Below, piece by piece: positions 15,783-23,589 of a stretch of DNA of 28,680 nt. The translations under genes were made by a program, and so were the position numbers. Below the pieces are notes generated by a model that was not told the DNA's origin, did no database searches, and saw only the letters and a list, made by a program, of their open reading frames with translations. The stretch covers positions 1 to 28,680 of the forward strand of contig JAGAEK010000026.1 of assembly GCA_017828835.1 (NCBI GenBank), written 5' to 3'. The first letter of the stretch is position 1, and the number at the start of each line of letters is the position of its first letter. Origin of the DNA: Oscillospiraceae bacterium. GTDB lineage: Bacteria > Bacillota > Clostridia > Oscillospirales > Ruminococcaceae.

Positions 15783-16388
15783 TTACCTAAACTTGCTCAT
15801 ATCTTTCAGACAGCCCTTGATTATATCGTTGACGGGGGTATCCGGCGAATACTTTGAAGCCGCCGAGGCAGCTTCTCCCGCGGTATACCCGAGCGCTATA
15901 AGTGCCGCCGTCGCTTCTCCGATATTTCCCGTTGCCGCTCTTCCGATATTCGCGCCGTCCGACCTGCTCATAGGTATCAGGTCTTCGTTCGTGATTTTAT
16001 CCTTCAGCTCAAGCACGATCCTCGACGCCGTTTTCATACCGACTCCAGCTGATTTTGTAAACGATCTCGCGTCTCCCGCCGCTATTGCGACCGCCATCTT
16101 TTCCGGCGTCATATCGGAAAGTATCGAAAGCGCCGCTTTCGGTCCGACTCCCGAAATACTTATAAGCAGCTTAAAACTGTGCAGTTCGTTTTTCGAATGG
16201 AACCCGAACAGTTCGACCGCGTCTTCTCTTACGTTCATATAAGTATAAAGCTTTACTTCTTCTCCCGCTCTCGGAAGCGTCGCTATCGTATTTGCGCTCG
16301 CGCTGAGATAATATCCGACTCCTCCGCATTCCACGACGGCATAGTTCACTCCGCTCTCCAAAAGTTCTCCTCTTACGCTGTATATCAT
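15783..16388 (-). CDS. ruvA: Holliday junction branch migration complex subunit RuvA
   Basis: 201 residues. RuvA is a tetramer that holds the four-way junction flat and positions RuvB. It begins with the OB-fold MIYSVRGELLESG and has two helix-hairpin-helix regions: LLISISGVGPKAALSILS and the SAGVGMKTASRIVLELKDK stretch. The C-terminal small domain that contacts RuvB has ATAALIALGYTAGEAASAAS. GAGAGG five bases upstream supports the ATG. It is 33 bases downstream of ruvC and 12 upstream of ruvB, the common ruvCAB order. Confidence 0.96.
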   Translation of the reverse strand: MIYSVRGELLESGVNYAVVECGGVGYYLSASANTIATLPRAGEEVKLYTYMNVREDAVELFGFHSKNELHSFKLLISISGVGPKAALSILSDMTPEKMAVAIAAGDARSFTKSAGVGMKTASRIVLELKDKITNEDLIPMSRSDGANIGRAATGNIGEATAALIALGYTAGEAASAASKYSPDTPVNDIIKGCLKDMSKFR

Positions 16389-16421
16389 AAAAACCCTCTC
16401 TTTTCGGTATTTTTATATTTC

Positions 16422-16922
16422 CTATTTAAGTTTTATATTCTTTCCGAGCAGCGACCCGGCACAGTGTGCGTGGCAAATCGCGAGCGCGACCGCGTCGGCG
16501 GCGTCGTCCGGTCTCGGTATTTTTTCGAGATGAAGTATCACCTTTACCATCTCCATGACCTGACGCTTTTCGGCTTTTCCGTAACCGACTATCGACTGTT
16601 TTACCTGAAGCGGCGTATATTCAAAAACCGGTATACCTCTCTGTATCGCTGCAAGAACGGTAACTCCTCTCGCCTGTGCAACGTCTATTGCCGTTTTTTG
16701 ATTCGTTGTAAAAAACAGTTTCTCGATCGCAAGACTTTCCGGCTTTATCCTGTCGATGACCTCACTGACTCCGTCGTAAACCTTTTTGAGACGCTGTTCA
16801 AAATTTTCGCCCGCTTCGGTAGTAACCGCTCCGTATTCGATCAAATTAAACCGGCTTCCCTTGTAATCCACCGCTCCGAAGCCCACTATCGCATAGCCGG
16901 GATCTATTCCGAGTATTATCAT
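16422..16922 (-). CDS. ruvC: Crossover junction endodeoxyribonuclease RuvC
   Basis: 166 residues. RuvC is the dimeric RNase H-fold resolvase that cuts Holliday junctions. The four acidic residues expected for catalysis are seen: D7 in LGIDPGYA, E67 in LAIEKLFF, and D140 and D143 in RPDDAADAVALAICH. The TTNQKTAIDVAQARG stretch is the family's helix at the DNA face. AAGGAG five to six bases upstream supports the ATG. It is the first gene of the long minus-strand run and has a good promoter about 75-110 bases upstream. Confidence 0.97.
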   Translation of the reverse strand: MIILGIDPGYAIVGFGAVDYKGSRFNLIEYGAVTTEAGENFEQRLKKVYDGVSEVIDRIKPESLAIEKLFFTTNQKTAIDVAQARGVTVLAAIQRGIPVFEYTPLQVKQSIVGYGKAEKRQVMEMVKVILHLEKIPRPDDAADAVALAICHAHCAGSLLGKNIKLK

Positions 16923-17004
16923 TTTGCTCCTTCAACACCCTTCTCTGTCGGGCATACCTTACGTTTCTTCTGTTTTTTCTTCCGCGCAAAGTTATACATT
17001 GTTT

Positions 17005-17033
17005 ATTATAGCACAAATATTTATATTAAACAA
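17005..17033 (-). promoter_or_regulatory. Promoter for the ruvCAB-glmM-ecf-...-clpE run
   Basis: On the minus strand TTGTTT (17028-17033) and a perfect TATAAT (17005-17010) are spaced by exactly 17 bp. The expected start is near 16998, leaving a leader of about 75 bases before the ruvC ATG. It points away from the proB promoter. Confidence 0.7.
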
Positions 17034-17095
17034 TAGATAGCTGATTTTTAATATACGTATAAGAGATTTATTTTTCAAAATATTTTATTTTGCAC

Positions 17096-17124
17096 TTGTT
17101 TATTATTCTGTTTTCAGTTACAAT
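17096..17124 (+). promoter_or_regulatory. Candidate promoter for proB-proA
   Basis: TTGTTT (17096-17101) and TACAAT (17119-17124) are spaced by 17 bp, giving a start near 17131, about ten bases before the GAAGGG ribosome-binding site. The -35 hexamer is identical to that of the divergent ruvC promoter. The remaining sequence between the two promoters (17034-17095) is AT-rich without a clear operator. Confidence 0.55.
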
Positions 17125-17146
17125 TATATCAGTATATTTCGAAGGG

Positions 17147-17947
17147 ATGTGCCGTCGCTTGTTTTCCTTTAAAAACGTTAAAAAATTAGTTGTAAAGGTT
17201 GGTACTTCATCCATCGCTTATCCTACCGGACATATCAATTTAAGACGTATCGAAAAACTCGTCAAGGTTATTTCCGATATCAAAAACTCCGGTATCGATA
17301 TAGTTTTGGTAAGTTCCGGCGCTATCGGCGTCGGGTGCGGAAAGCTGAAAATCAACCGCGCCGACTGCGATACCTCCGCAAAGCAAGCCGCCGCGGCTGT
17401 CGGACAGTGCGAGCTTATGTATATGTACGATAAGATCTTTTCGTCTTATAATCATATCGTCGCTCAGGTGCTGCTGACCCACGACGTTATCGACAATCCC
17501 GACCGTAAAGAAAAAGCGATCGACACCTTCCGCCGTCTTTTCGAGCTCGGCGCCATACCTATCGTCAATGAAAACGACACCGTTTCCCTTGAAGAGATCG
17601 AAGCCACTTTCGGCGAAAACGACACGCTTTCCGCGATCGTTGCGACACTTGTCGGCGCCGACGCTCTCGTGATAATGAGCGATATCGACGGTCTTTACGA
17701 CTCTGATCCGAGGAAAAATCCTTGCGCAAAACTTATAAGCGAGGTCCGCTCGATCGATCCGTCAATTATTTCCTCTGCCGGAGAAGCCGGTTCCGAGTCA
17801 GGTACGGGCGGCATGAAAACAAAGCTCAACGCCGCAAAAATCGTAATGGACGCGAATATCGGTATGGCTATCTTGAACTGTTCCGATCCTGCAATATTAT
17901 ATGATCTTTTGGACGGCAAGGACGTCGGTACCCGCTTTTTCAAATAA
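17147..17947 (+). CDS. proB: Glutamate 5-kinase
   Basis: 266 residues from ATG 17147. ProB phosphorylates glutamate to gamma-glutamyl phosphate, the first step of proline synthesis. The amino acid kinase fold is shown by KKLVVKVGTSSI, VLVSSGAIGVGCGKL, the PIVNENDTVS active-site loop, FGENDTLSAIVATLVGADALVIMSD (read as two motifs) and GTGGMKTKLNAAKI. The C-terminal PUA domain of E. coli ProB (367 residues) is absent, as in many Firmicutes. The start is uncertain: GAAGGG directly touches the ATG, and a TTG at 17159, 12 bases beyond it, is an alternative. A longer reading from a TTG at 17090 would begin upstream of the proposed promoter and is rejected. Followed 39 bases later by proA. Confidence 0.93.
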   Translation: MCRRLFSFKNVKKLVVKVGTSSIAYPTGHINLRRIEKLVKVISDIKNSGIDIVLVSSGAIGVGCGKLKINRADCDTSAKQAAAAVGQCELMYMYDKIFSSYNHIVAQVLLTHDVIDNPDRKEKAIDTFRRLFELGAIPIVNENDTVSLEEIEATFGENDTLSAIVATLVGADALVIMSDIDGLYDSDPRKNPCAKLISEVRSIDPSIISSAGEAGSESGTGGMKTKLNAAKIVMDANIGMAILNCSDPAILYDLLDGKDVGTRFFK

Positions 17948-17986
17948 TTTTTTCACCGCCCAGTAATTTCGAAAGGTCTTGATTTT

Positions 17987-19231
17987 ATGTCTGTTCTCGA
18001 GCTTGCTCTTTGTGCAAAATCAGCCGCGCCGATACTCGCGCAGGCCGATTCCAATCTGAAAAATAAAGCGCTTTTTGCAATCGCGGACGCCATTGAACGT
18101 AACGTTGACAATATTCTTCGTGAAAACGCAAAGGATATTCAAAACGCAAAAGCTTCCGGTATTTCAGCCTCTCTTATAGACCGTCTTTCTCTTTCGGAAA
18201 AGCGGTTGCGTTCGATCGCCGATTCCGTGAGAGAAGTTGCGGGACTTAACGACCCGATCGGCGAAGTACTCGGCGGTTGTGTTCGTCCGAACGGTCTTGC
18301 GATCCGAAAAATCCGTGTTCCTATAGGCGTTTGCGGTATTATTTACGAAGCAAGGCCCAACGTTACGGTCGATGCCGCAGTTTTATGTCTGAAATCCGGA
18401 AACGTCTGTCTTCTTCGCGGCGGTAAAGAGGCGATTTGTTCAAATTCCATACTCGTCTCGGTAATGCAGGAAGCTCTCCGCTCGGTCGGACTTCCCGCCG
18501 CGGCTGTTTCGTTCATTAACGACGTTTCCCGCGAATCGTCAAACGAAATGATGAAACTCAACGGTATCCTCGACGTACTTATTCCGCGCGGCGGCGCAGG
18601 TCTTATCAACGCCGTCGTCAACAATTCGACCGTACCCGTTATCCAGACAGGCGTCGGGAACTGCCATATATACGTCGACAGCTCCGCCGATATCGGTATG
18701 GCCGTTGATATCGCGGTAAACGCGAAATGCTCTCGTCCTTCCGTCTGCAACGCCGCGGAAACCTTTTTGGTACACTCGAGCATAGCGTCCGCCTTTCTTT
18801 TTGCGTTAAAGCCCCGCCTCGACGAATATTCCGTCGAAACACACGGCTGCGATATCACCAAAAAGATCCTCGGCGACTGTGTGATACCCGCAACGGAAGA
18901 AGATTACGAAAAAGAATATCTCGATTACAAGGTTGCGATAAAAGTCGTTGATTCTCTTGACGAAGCGATCGATCATATAAATAAATTCGGTACCCGGCAC
19001 AGCGAATGTATCGTTACCTCGGACGTTTTTTCCGCCGAAACCTTCACTAAAAAAATCGACGCCGCCGCCGTCTACGTCAACGCTTCGACCCGTTTCACCG
19101 ACGGAGGCGAATTCGGTCTCGGTGCAGAGATCGGTATCTCAACTCAAAAGCTCCACGCAAGAGGTCCCATGGGTCTTTCGGAGCTCACCACTTATAAATA
19201 TATCGTGTCCGGAAACGGTCAGATCAGATAA
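17987..19231 (+). CDS. proA: Glutamate-5-semialdehyde dehydrogenase (gamma-glutamyl phosphate reductase)
   Basis: 414 residues. ProA reduces gamma-glutamyl phosphate with NADPH to glutamate semialdehyde, which cyclises to the proline precursor P5C. It belongs to the aldehyde dehydrogenase superfamily; the catalytic cysteine is C254 in RPSVCNAAETFLVH. Other motifs are RKIRVPIGVCGIIYEARPN, the LIPRGGAGLINAVV loop, and the C-terminal ASTRFTDGGEFGLGAEIGIS. AAAGG ten bases upstream supports the ATG. It pairs with proB; proC is not in the window. Confidence 0.97.
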   Translation: MSVLELALCAKSAAPILAQADSNLKNKALFAIADAIERNVDNILRENAKDIQNAKASGISASLIDRLSLSEKRLRSIADSVREVAGLNDPIGEVLGGCVRPNGLAIRKIRVPIGVCGIIYEARPNVTVDAAVLCLKSGNVCLLRGGKEAICSNSILVSVMQEALRSVGLPAAAVSFINDVSRESSNEMMKLNGILDVLIPRGGAGLINAVVNNSTVPVIQTGVGNCHIYVDSSADIGMAVDIAVNAKCSRPSVCNAAETFLVHSSIASAFLFALKPRLDEYSVETHGCDITKKILGDCVIPATEEDYEKEYLDYKVAIKVVDSLDEAIDHINKFGTRHSECIVTSDVFSAETFTKKIDAAAVYVNASTRFTDGGEFGLGAEIGISTQKLHARGPMGLSELTTYKYIVSGNGQIR

Positions 19232-19256
19232 AATTTTTCAGAAAGGACGGTTACTC

Positions 19257-19970
19257 ATGTCCGAACAAAACGTTGATCCCAAATCCGTATTTTCACGCAG
19301 AAAATATAAAATTTTGCCTATCATCTCAATTTTCATAATAATTTTCGCCGTTATCGGTTTTATTTGGGTCGTCTCATTCTTTTCAAGGCTTACCGTTTCT
19401 CTTATCAACAGAAAAAATGAGTTTGATTATTTCAAAAGTAAGATCTACACCGTTATGATGTTCGACCCGATCACCTTCGATTCACCCGCAAAACTCGACG
19501 ACGTAACGCTTATTCAAATGTGTATGTGGTCTGTTCTGCTCGGTGAAAACCGCGATAGTTATGCATACGACGAATCCATGCAGCTTTCGATCCCATCATC
19601 AGACCTCGACGTCGCCGCAAAAAAACTGTTCGGCTCCGCCGTAACTCTTTCCCACCAAACCTTCTACGATAACGACGTTTTATATCAATATAACTATTCG
19701 TCTCAGACGTATTCCGTTCCCGTGGCTTGGCAGCCGCTTCTCTACACTCCGCAGCTCGAATCCGTTGAAAAGCGTGACGATATCGTCTATCTCACCGTCA
19801 GTTATATCTCTCCCTCGACTCTCTGGAATACCGATTCGACCGGTAAGATCATCTCCAAAAACGTCGACAAAACCTTGGTTTACGTCCTGCAAAAGACCGA
19901 AAACGACTATATTATCGTTGCTCTCCAGGAAAATATCGCGAATACCGTCGGAAATTCCGGTGTTTCTTAA
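19257..19970 (+). CDS. Single-pass membrane protein of unknown function
   Basis: 237 residues; I do not recognise a named family. AAAGGA nine bases before the ATG supports the start; an upstream in-frame extension would overlap proA and is not credible. A short cytosolic tail with RRKYK is followed by one membrane helix (about 19-41), so about 195 residues lie outside. The outer part has no cysteines beyond one in IQMCMW, an alpha segment (LTLIQMCMWSVLL-like, about 83-95), then alternating strands: DVLYQYNYSSQTYSVPVAW, QLESVEKRDDIVYLTVSYIS and KTLVYVLQKTENDYIIVAL. That helix-then-sheet pattern could be an NTF2-like or similar small domain; this is inference. It sits 25 bases after proA and ahead of the strong terminator, so it is co-transcribed with proline genes, perhaps by chance. 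Confidence 0.85.
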   Translation: MSEQNVDPKSVFSRRKYKILPIISIFIIIFAVIGFIWVVSFFSRLTVSLINRKNEFDYFKSKIYTVMMFDPITFDSPAKLDDVTLIQMCMWSVLLGENRDSYAYDESMQLSIPSSDLDVAAKKLFGSAVTLSHQTFYDNDVLYQYNYSSQTYSVPVAWQPLLYTPQLESVEKRDDIVYLTVSYISPSTLWNTDSTGKIISKNVDKTLVYVLQKTENDYIIVALQENIANTVGNSGVS

Positions 19971-20050
19971 AATCAACCGACAAAAAAGCATCGTAAGCCT
20001 GCGTATTACAGTTACCGAAACAGAACAACCAAGTATCCGCAAAATAAAAA

Positions 20051-20089
20051 ATACCTGAATTACATTATTGTAATTCAGGTATTTTTTTT
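20051..20089. terminator. Strong bidirectional intrinsic terminator
   Basis: A 14-bp perfect stem (ATACCTGAATTACA 20051-20064 with its complement 20069-20082) with a four-base loop is followed by a T run to 20089 and preceded by an A-rich stretch (20041-20050). It can stop the proBA transcript from the left and the parAB-serS-lipoprotein transcript from the right. The rest of 19971-20109 holds no gene. Confidence 0.93.
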
Positions 20090-20109
20090 GACTGCTCGAT
20101 CGCCGAGAA

Positions 20110-22272
20110 CTAGTTTTGCTTTGCCGTGAGTGCACGAGGCCCGATATCGCTTACGTCAATGGGTTCAAAACCAATATCAAAAGCCGGAGAGTTTTCAGCA
20201 AGTGTAAAGTCATAGTTAAAAGGATCTGCAAATAACGGATCCGCAAAAACGGCGTTTTTATAAAACCCGCATGCAATCATAGCTTCTTTATTTTCTTTAT
20301 TGAAGCTGTCAACCTCTTGTCTCGTCAGGTCTTTAAAAGGTTGAGTCATACTGACAATATCTTCTTGCAAAGTATAGTCCCAAAGCAAATTGGAATCATC
20401 GACCCAACTTTCTTTGATTTCCGGGTCACATCTGTAAATCGGTCCGAAGTCATTTACGACTATGTTGCGTTCAAATGTAAAAGAAAGGTGATCTTCGGTT
20501 CTGGAACCTTTTACTCCGCCGAACTTGCCGAATGCAAAAATATTATTTCTCACAATATTGTTTTCGCCGTAATGTTGATGGAAAACCACATCCGATGTGT
20601 TATATCCAATGTTCTTCTCAATAAGGATGTCCGAAGACCCTTCATCGGTGTAATAAGCCCAACCGCCGTAACCTTTTTCATACGAAAAGACGTCATGAAT
20701 AAGATTCCCGCGAAGAACCGTTCCCGGTTGTTTGCCGAGAGTATAGATACCGCCCATATCGGAAAGGACGCCTTTGCCGATGTTATAGATATGATTTTTT
20801 TCAACAAGTATGTTTGAGGTTGCATTGTCTCCGTATCCCCAAACCCAACCTATTGAAATACCGGTATAATATCCGTCGGATATTTCGTTGTGTAAAATCT
20901 GACAATCGTGAGCGTTTTGAATAAGCATACCGACGGCGGCGCCAAATATCTTTCCGTAGCCGTTTATCGTACAGTCAGTAATCGTGATGTCGTGAGGAAC
21001 CTCTTCCGTAACGGGAACAATATTCGCGCCCGAGATCCTTACGCCTCCGGCTCCAAGGTCCGAAAAAGAACAATGATCAAAAACTATGTTGTTCACATGA
21101 GTTTTTAACTCAACCGCATAGTTACCTATATGATCGAACGCGCAGTTTTCAATCGATATGTATGAAGAATCCGAAACTTGGACGGCCGCGGAGAGCATTG
21201 TTTCCGCCTGATTGGCCTCTTTGTTTATTCTCTTCCAATCACTTCCGACAAATCCTATATTTTTCATAACTAAAGACTGCTGCGATTCACTGCCGTTCAT
21301 TCCCTCGATCAACATGATCTGTTCGATCGTGGAGGCAAAAACCGTAAAATCAGTTATATTATCATTTTCGCGCGGGATATAATATAATTTTCCGGTCTCG
21401 CTGTCGTCATATATCTCGCCCGGTGAATCAAGCGCTTCAAATACATTATCCAGATAATACCGCGCGGGCAGCCCGGAATCAATAAAATTATCCCCTCCGG
21501 CACCGCAGATTTTTAAAATATTATTGTCGTAATCAATTGCTTCCAACGTTCTTCTTTGGGTGTTCCAATAATGAACCAAAAACAGCTGCACGTCTGAAAC
21601 TCTTGAAATACCCTCAATAATATCACCTTCGCCGAAAACAAACGAATTCCGGTCGAAATCTTTTGACTTTCTGTCGGTACATTCGCTTGTCGGAACTATT
21701 CTCCCGTCGCTGGTTACCAATTCCGACACATACAAAAAACCTTCTTCGGGATAACGCGGCCTTTCAAGCCTTTCATAATCGCTGTTGAAGAATTGATGTG
21801 CATAAACGGTTTTTCCGTTTATTTGCGGCATATCCGCGACCCAGGCTTTCACTCCGTTGACTTCTGTTTCCGTAAAGTTTGTTACAGGTACCCAGGCGCC
21901 GATAATTGCTTTTTCTTCGTCTTCGCAGACCATTTCAAGTGATGCCCATCCAAATTCCCAACCAATTAATTCGATTTTTCTGGTCAAAAAATAATTTCCC
22001 GATCCGAATTTTAAAGTAATATGTTTAGCTCCTGCCCTGCCTAACTCTTTCGCTTTTGCAACGGCCTTGGAAACCTCGCCGTAAGGAGATTTTTCCGTAC
22101 CGTTTCCGTTTTCCGCACCGGATTCAAGATAAATCACCGGATTTACAGGGTCAAATTCCGCTTCTTCAGAGCTCGTACCCGATTTTTCAGAATTCCTGCT
22201 GCCGGAACAAGAAATCATCGCCAGCATCAGCCCTGCTGCAATCAACATCAATAAATACTTTTTAATTTTCAT
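20110..22272 (-). CDS. Secreted lipoprotein with right-handed parallel beta-helix, GH141-like
   Basis: 720 residues. A lipoprotein signal peptide (KK, hydrophobic 6-20, then MISC with C22) is followed by a Ser/Glu-rich tether (23-40). The body starts with IYLESGAENGNGTEKSPYGE, a pattern of secreted beta-helix glycosidases and lyases, then FFNSDYERLERPRYPEEGFLYV. Beta-helix turns recur from about 330 to 610 (for example ISIENCAFDHIG, ILVEKNHIYNIG, ILIEKNIGYNTS). DMGGIYTLGKQPGT near 502, YYTDEGSSDILIE near 545 and FHQHYGENNIVRNNIFA near 565 match what I know of beta-helix proteins grouped with GH141 (fucosidase/xylanase). Substrate cannot be told. GGGAG lies before the ATG, nine bases after the serS stop. 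A carbohydrate-active surface protein behind parAB-serS is odd and suggests an insertion. Confidence 0.85.
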   Translation of the reverse strand: MKIKKYLLMLIAAGLMLAMISCSGSRNSEKSGTSSEEAEFDPVNPVIYLESGAENGNGTEKSPYGEVSKAVAKAKELGRAGAKHITLKFGSGNYFLTRKIELIGWEFGWASLEMVCEDEEKAIIGAWVPVTNFTETEVNGVKAWVADMPQINGKTVYAHQFFNSDYERLERPRYPEEGFLYVSELVTSDGRIVPTSECTDRKSKDFDRNSFVFGEGDIIEGISRVSDVQLFLVHYWNTQRRTLEAIDYDNNILKICGAGGDNFIDSGLPARYYLDNVFEALDSPGEIYDDSETGKLYYIPRENDNITDFTVFASTIEQIMLIEGMNGSESQQSLVMKNIGFVGSDWKRINKEANQAETMLSAAVQVSDSSYISIENCAFDHIGNYAVELKTHVNNIVFDHCSFSDLGAGGVRISGANIVPVTEEVPHDITITDCTINGYGKIFGAAVGMLIQNAHDCQILHNEISDGYYTGISIGWVWGYGDNATSNILVEKNHIYNIGKGVLSDMGGIYTLGKQPGTVLRGNLIHDVFSYEKGYGGWAYYTDEGSSDILIEKNIGYNTSDVVFHQHYGENNIVRNNIFAFGKFGGVKGSRTEDHLSFTFERNIVVNDFGPIYRCDPEIKESWVDDSNLLWDYTLQEDIVSMTQPFKDLTRQEVDSFNKENKEAMIACGFYKNAVFADPLFADPFNYDFTLAENSPAFDIGFEPIDVSDIGPRALTAKQN

Positions 22273-22281
22273 TTTTCTCCC

Positions 22282-23556
22282 TTATTTTATTACGTCTGTT
22301 CCCATATACGGTCTGAGCGCTTCCGGAACCGTTACGCTTCCGTCCGCGTTCTGGTAATTTTCAAGGATCGCCGCAACCGTACGTCCAACCGCAACGCCCG
22401 AACCGTTCAAGGTATGGACGTATTTGAGTTTTCCGTCTTCGCCTCTAGTTCTGATATTGGCTCTTCTCGCCTGGAAATCCTCAAAATTCGAACAGCTCGA
22501 GATCTCAACGTATCTTCCGTATGAAGGCATCCAAACCTCGATATCGTAAGTCTTTGCGCTTGAAAATCCGAGGTCGCCCGTCGTCAGCGTCACGACTCTG
22601 TAAGGCAATCCGAGCCCCTGCAGCACTCTCTCAGCGTCGTTTGTGAGTTTCTCAAGTTCTTGATAAGACTCCTCGGGTTTGCTGAATTTAACAAGCTCCA
22701 CCTTATTGAATTGGTGCTGGCGTATAAGTCCTCTCGTGTCTCTTCCGGCGCTTCCCGCTTCTGCTCTGAAACACGCGGAATACGCGCAGTATTTTATCGG
22801 CAAACTCGACAGATCGAGTATATCGTCTCTGTGGTAGTTCGTTACCGGCACCTCCGCCGTCGGTATAAGGAAATACTCCGTTCCTTCAACGTGGAACATA
22901 TCCTCTGCAAACTTCGGCAGTTGTCCCGTTCCCGTCATTGACGCTCTGTTCGCAAGATAAGGCGGAAACACTTCGGTATATCCGTTTGCTGTATGGGTGT
23001 TAAGAAAATAATTGATTATCGATCTTTCGAGCTTTGCGCCGTTTCCCTTATAGAAATGGAATCTTGCGCCGGTCACCTTCGCCGCTCTTTCCGGATCGAG
23101 TATTCCGAGATTTGCTCCGATATCCCAGTGTGCTTTCGGCTCAAAATCGAATTTTGTCGGCTCGCCGAATCTTCTCATCTCTTTGTTTTCGGTATCGTCT
23201 TTTCCTATCGGTACCGTCTCGTTGGGTATATTCGGTATACAAAGCACAAGTTCTTTTTGTTTTTGCTCAAGCTCGGCCGTTGACGTTCCGATTTCCTTTA
23301 CGGTATCGGAAATTTTCTTCATTTCCTCCATTATTGCCGCAACTTCTTCGGTTTTTCCCTCTTTTTTATATACCGGTATCAGCTTGCTTGCCTTGTTCTG
23401 CTCGGCTTTAAGGGAATCCGCCTTTGAGTTCAGCTCTCTCCTTTTTGCGTCTATCGAAAGTATCTCGTCTATTACCGAATCGAGATTTTTAAACCTGCTT
23501 CTTACCGCCGCCTTTACTTTTTCAGGCTCGCTTCTTATCAGTTTAATATCCAGCAT
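22282..23556 (-). CDS. serS: Serine-tRNA ligase
   Basis: 424 residues. SerRS charges tRNA-Ser with serine. The N-terminal coiled-coil arm that grips the long variable arm of tRNA-Ser runs over about 28-105 (KRRELNSKADSLKAEQNKAS). The class II core has motif 1 around TEVFPPYLANRASMTGTGQL, motif 2 in CFRAEAGSAGRDTRGLIR, and motif 3 in GSGVAVGRTVAAILENYQ. AAGGGG upstream supports the ATG. It follows parB by 33 bases with no T-box or terminator between, so it is likely co-transcribed with parAB. Confidence 0.97.
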   Translation of the reverse strand: MLDIKLIRSEPEKVKAAVRSRFKNLDSVIDEILSIDAKRRELNSKADSLKAEQNKASKLIPVYKKEGKTEEVAAIMEEMKKISDTVKEIGTSTAELEQKQKELVLCIPNIPNETVPIGKDDTENKEMRRFGEPTKFDFEPKAHWDIGANLGILDPERAAKVTGARFHFYKGNGAKLERSIINYFLNTHTANGYTEVFPPYLANRASMTGTGQLPKFAEDMFHVEGTEYFLIPTAEVPVTNYHRDDILDLSSLPIKYCAYSACFRAEAGSAGRDTRGLIRQHQFNKVELVKFSKPEESYQELEKLTNDAERVLQGLGLPYRVVTLTTGDLGFSSAKTYDIEVWMPSYGRYVEISSCSNFEDFQARRANIRTRGEDGKLKYVHTLNGSGVAVGRTVAAILENYQNADGSVTVPEALRPYMGTDVIK

Positions 23557-23589
23557 CTTTAATGTCCCCTTTGTTTAAAATCGTTTTTA

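Noticed and set aside
17090..17146. Longer ProB reading from a TTG at 17090
   Set aside because: It would start upstream of the proposed promoter -10, has no ribosome-binding site, and adds a hydrophobic leader absent from glutamate kinases.
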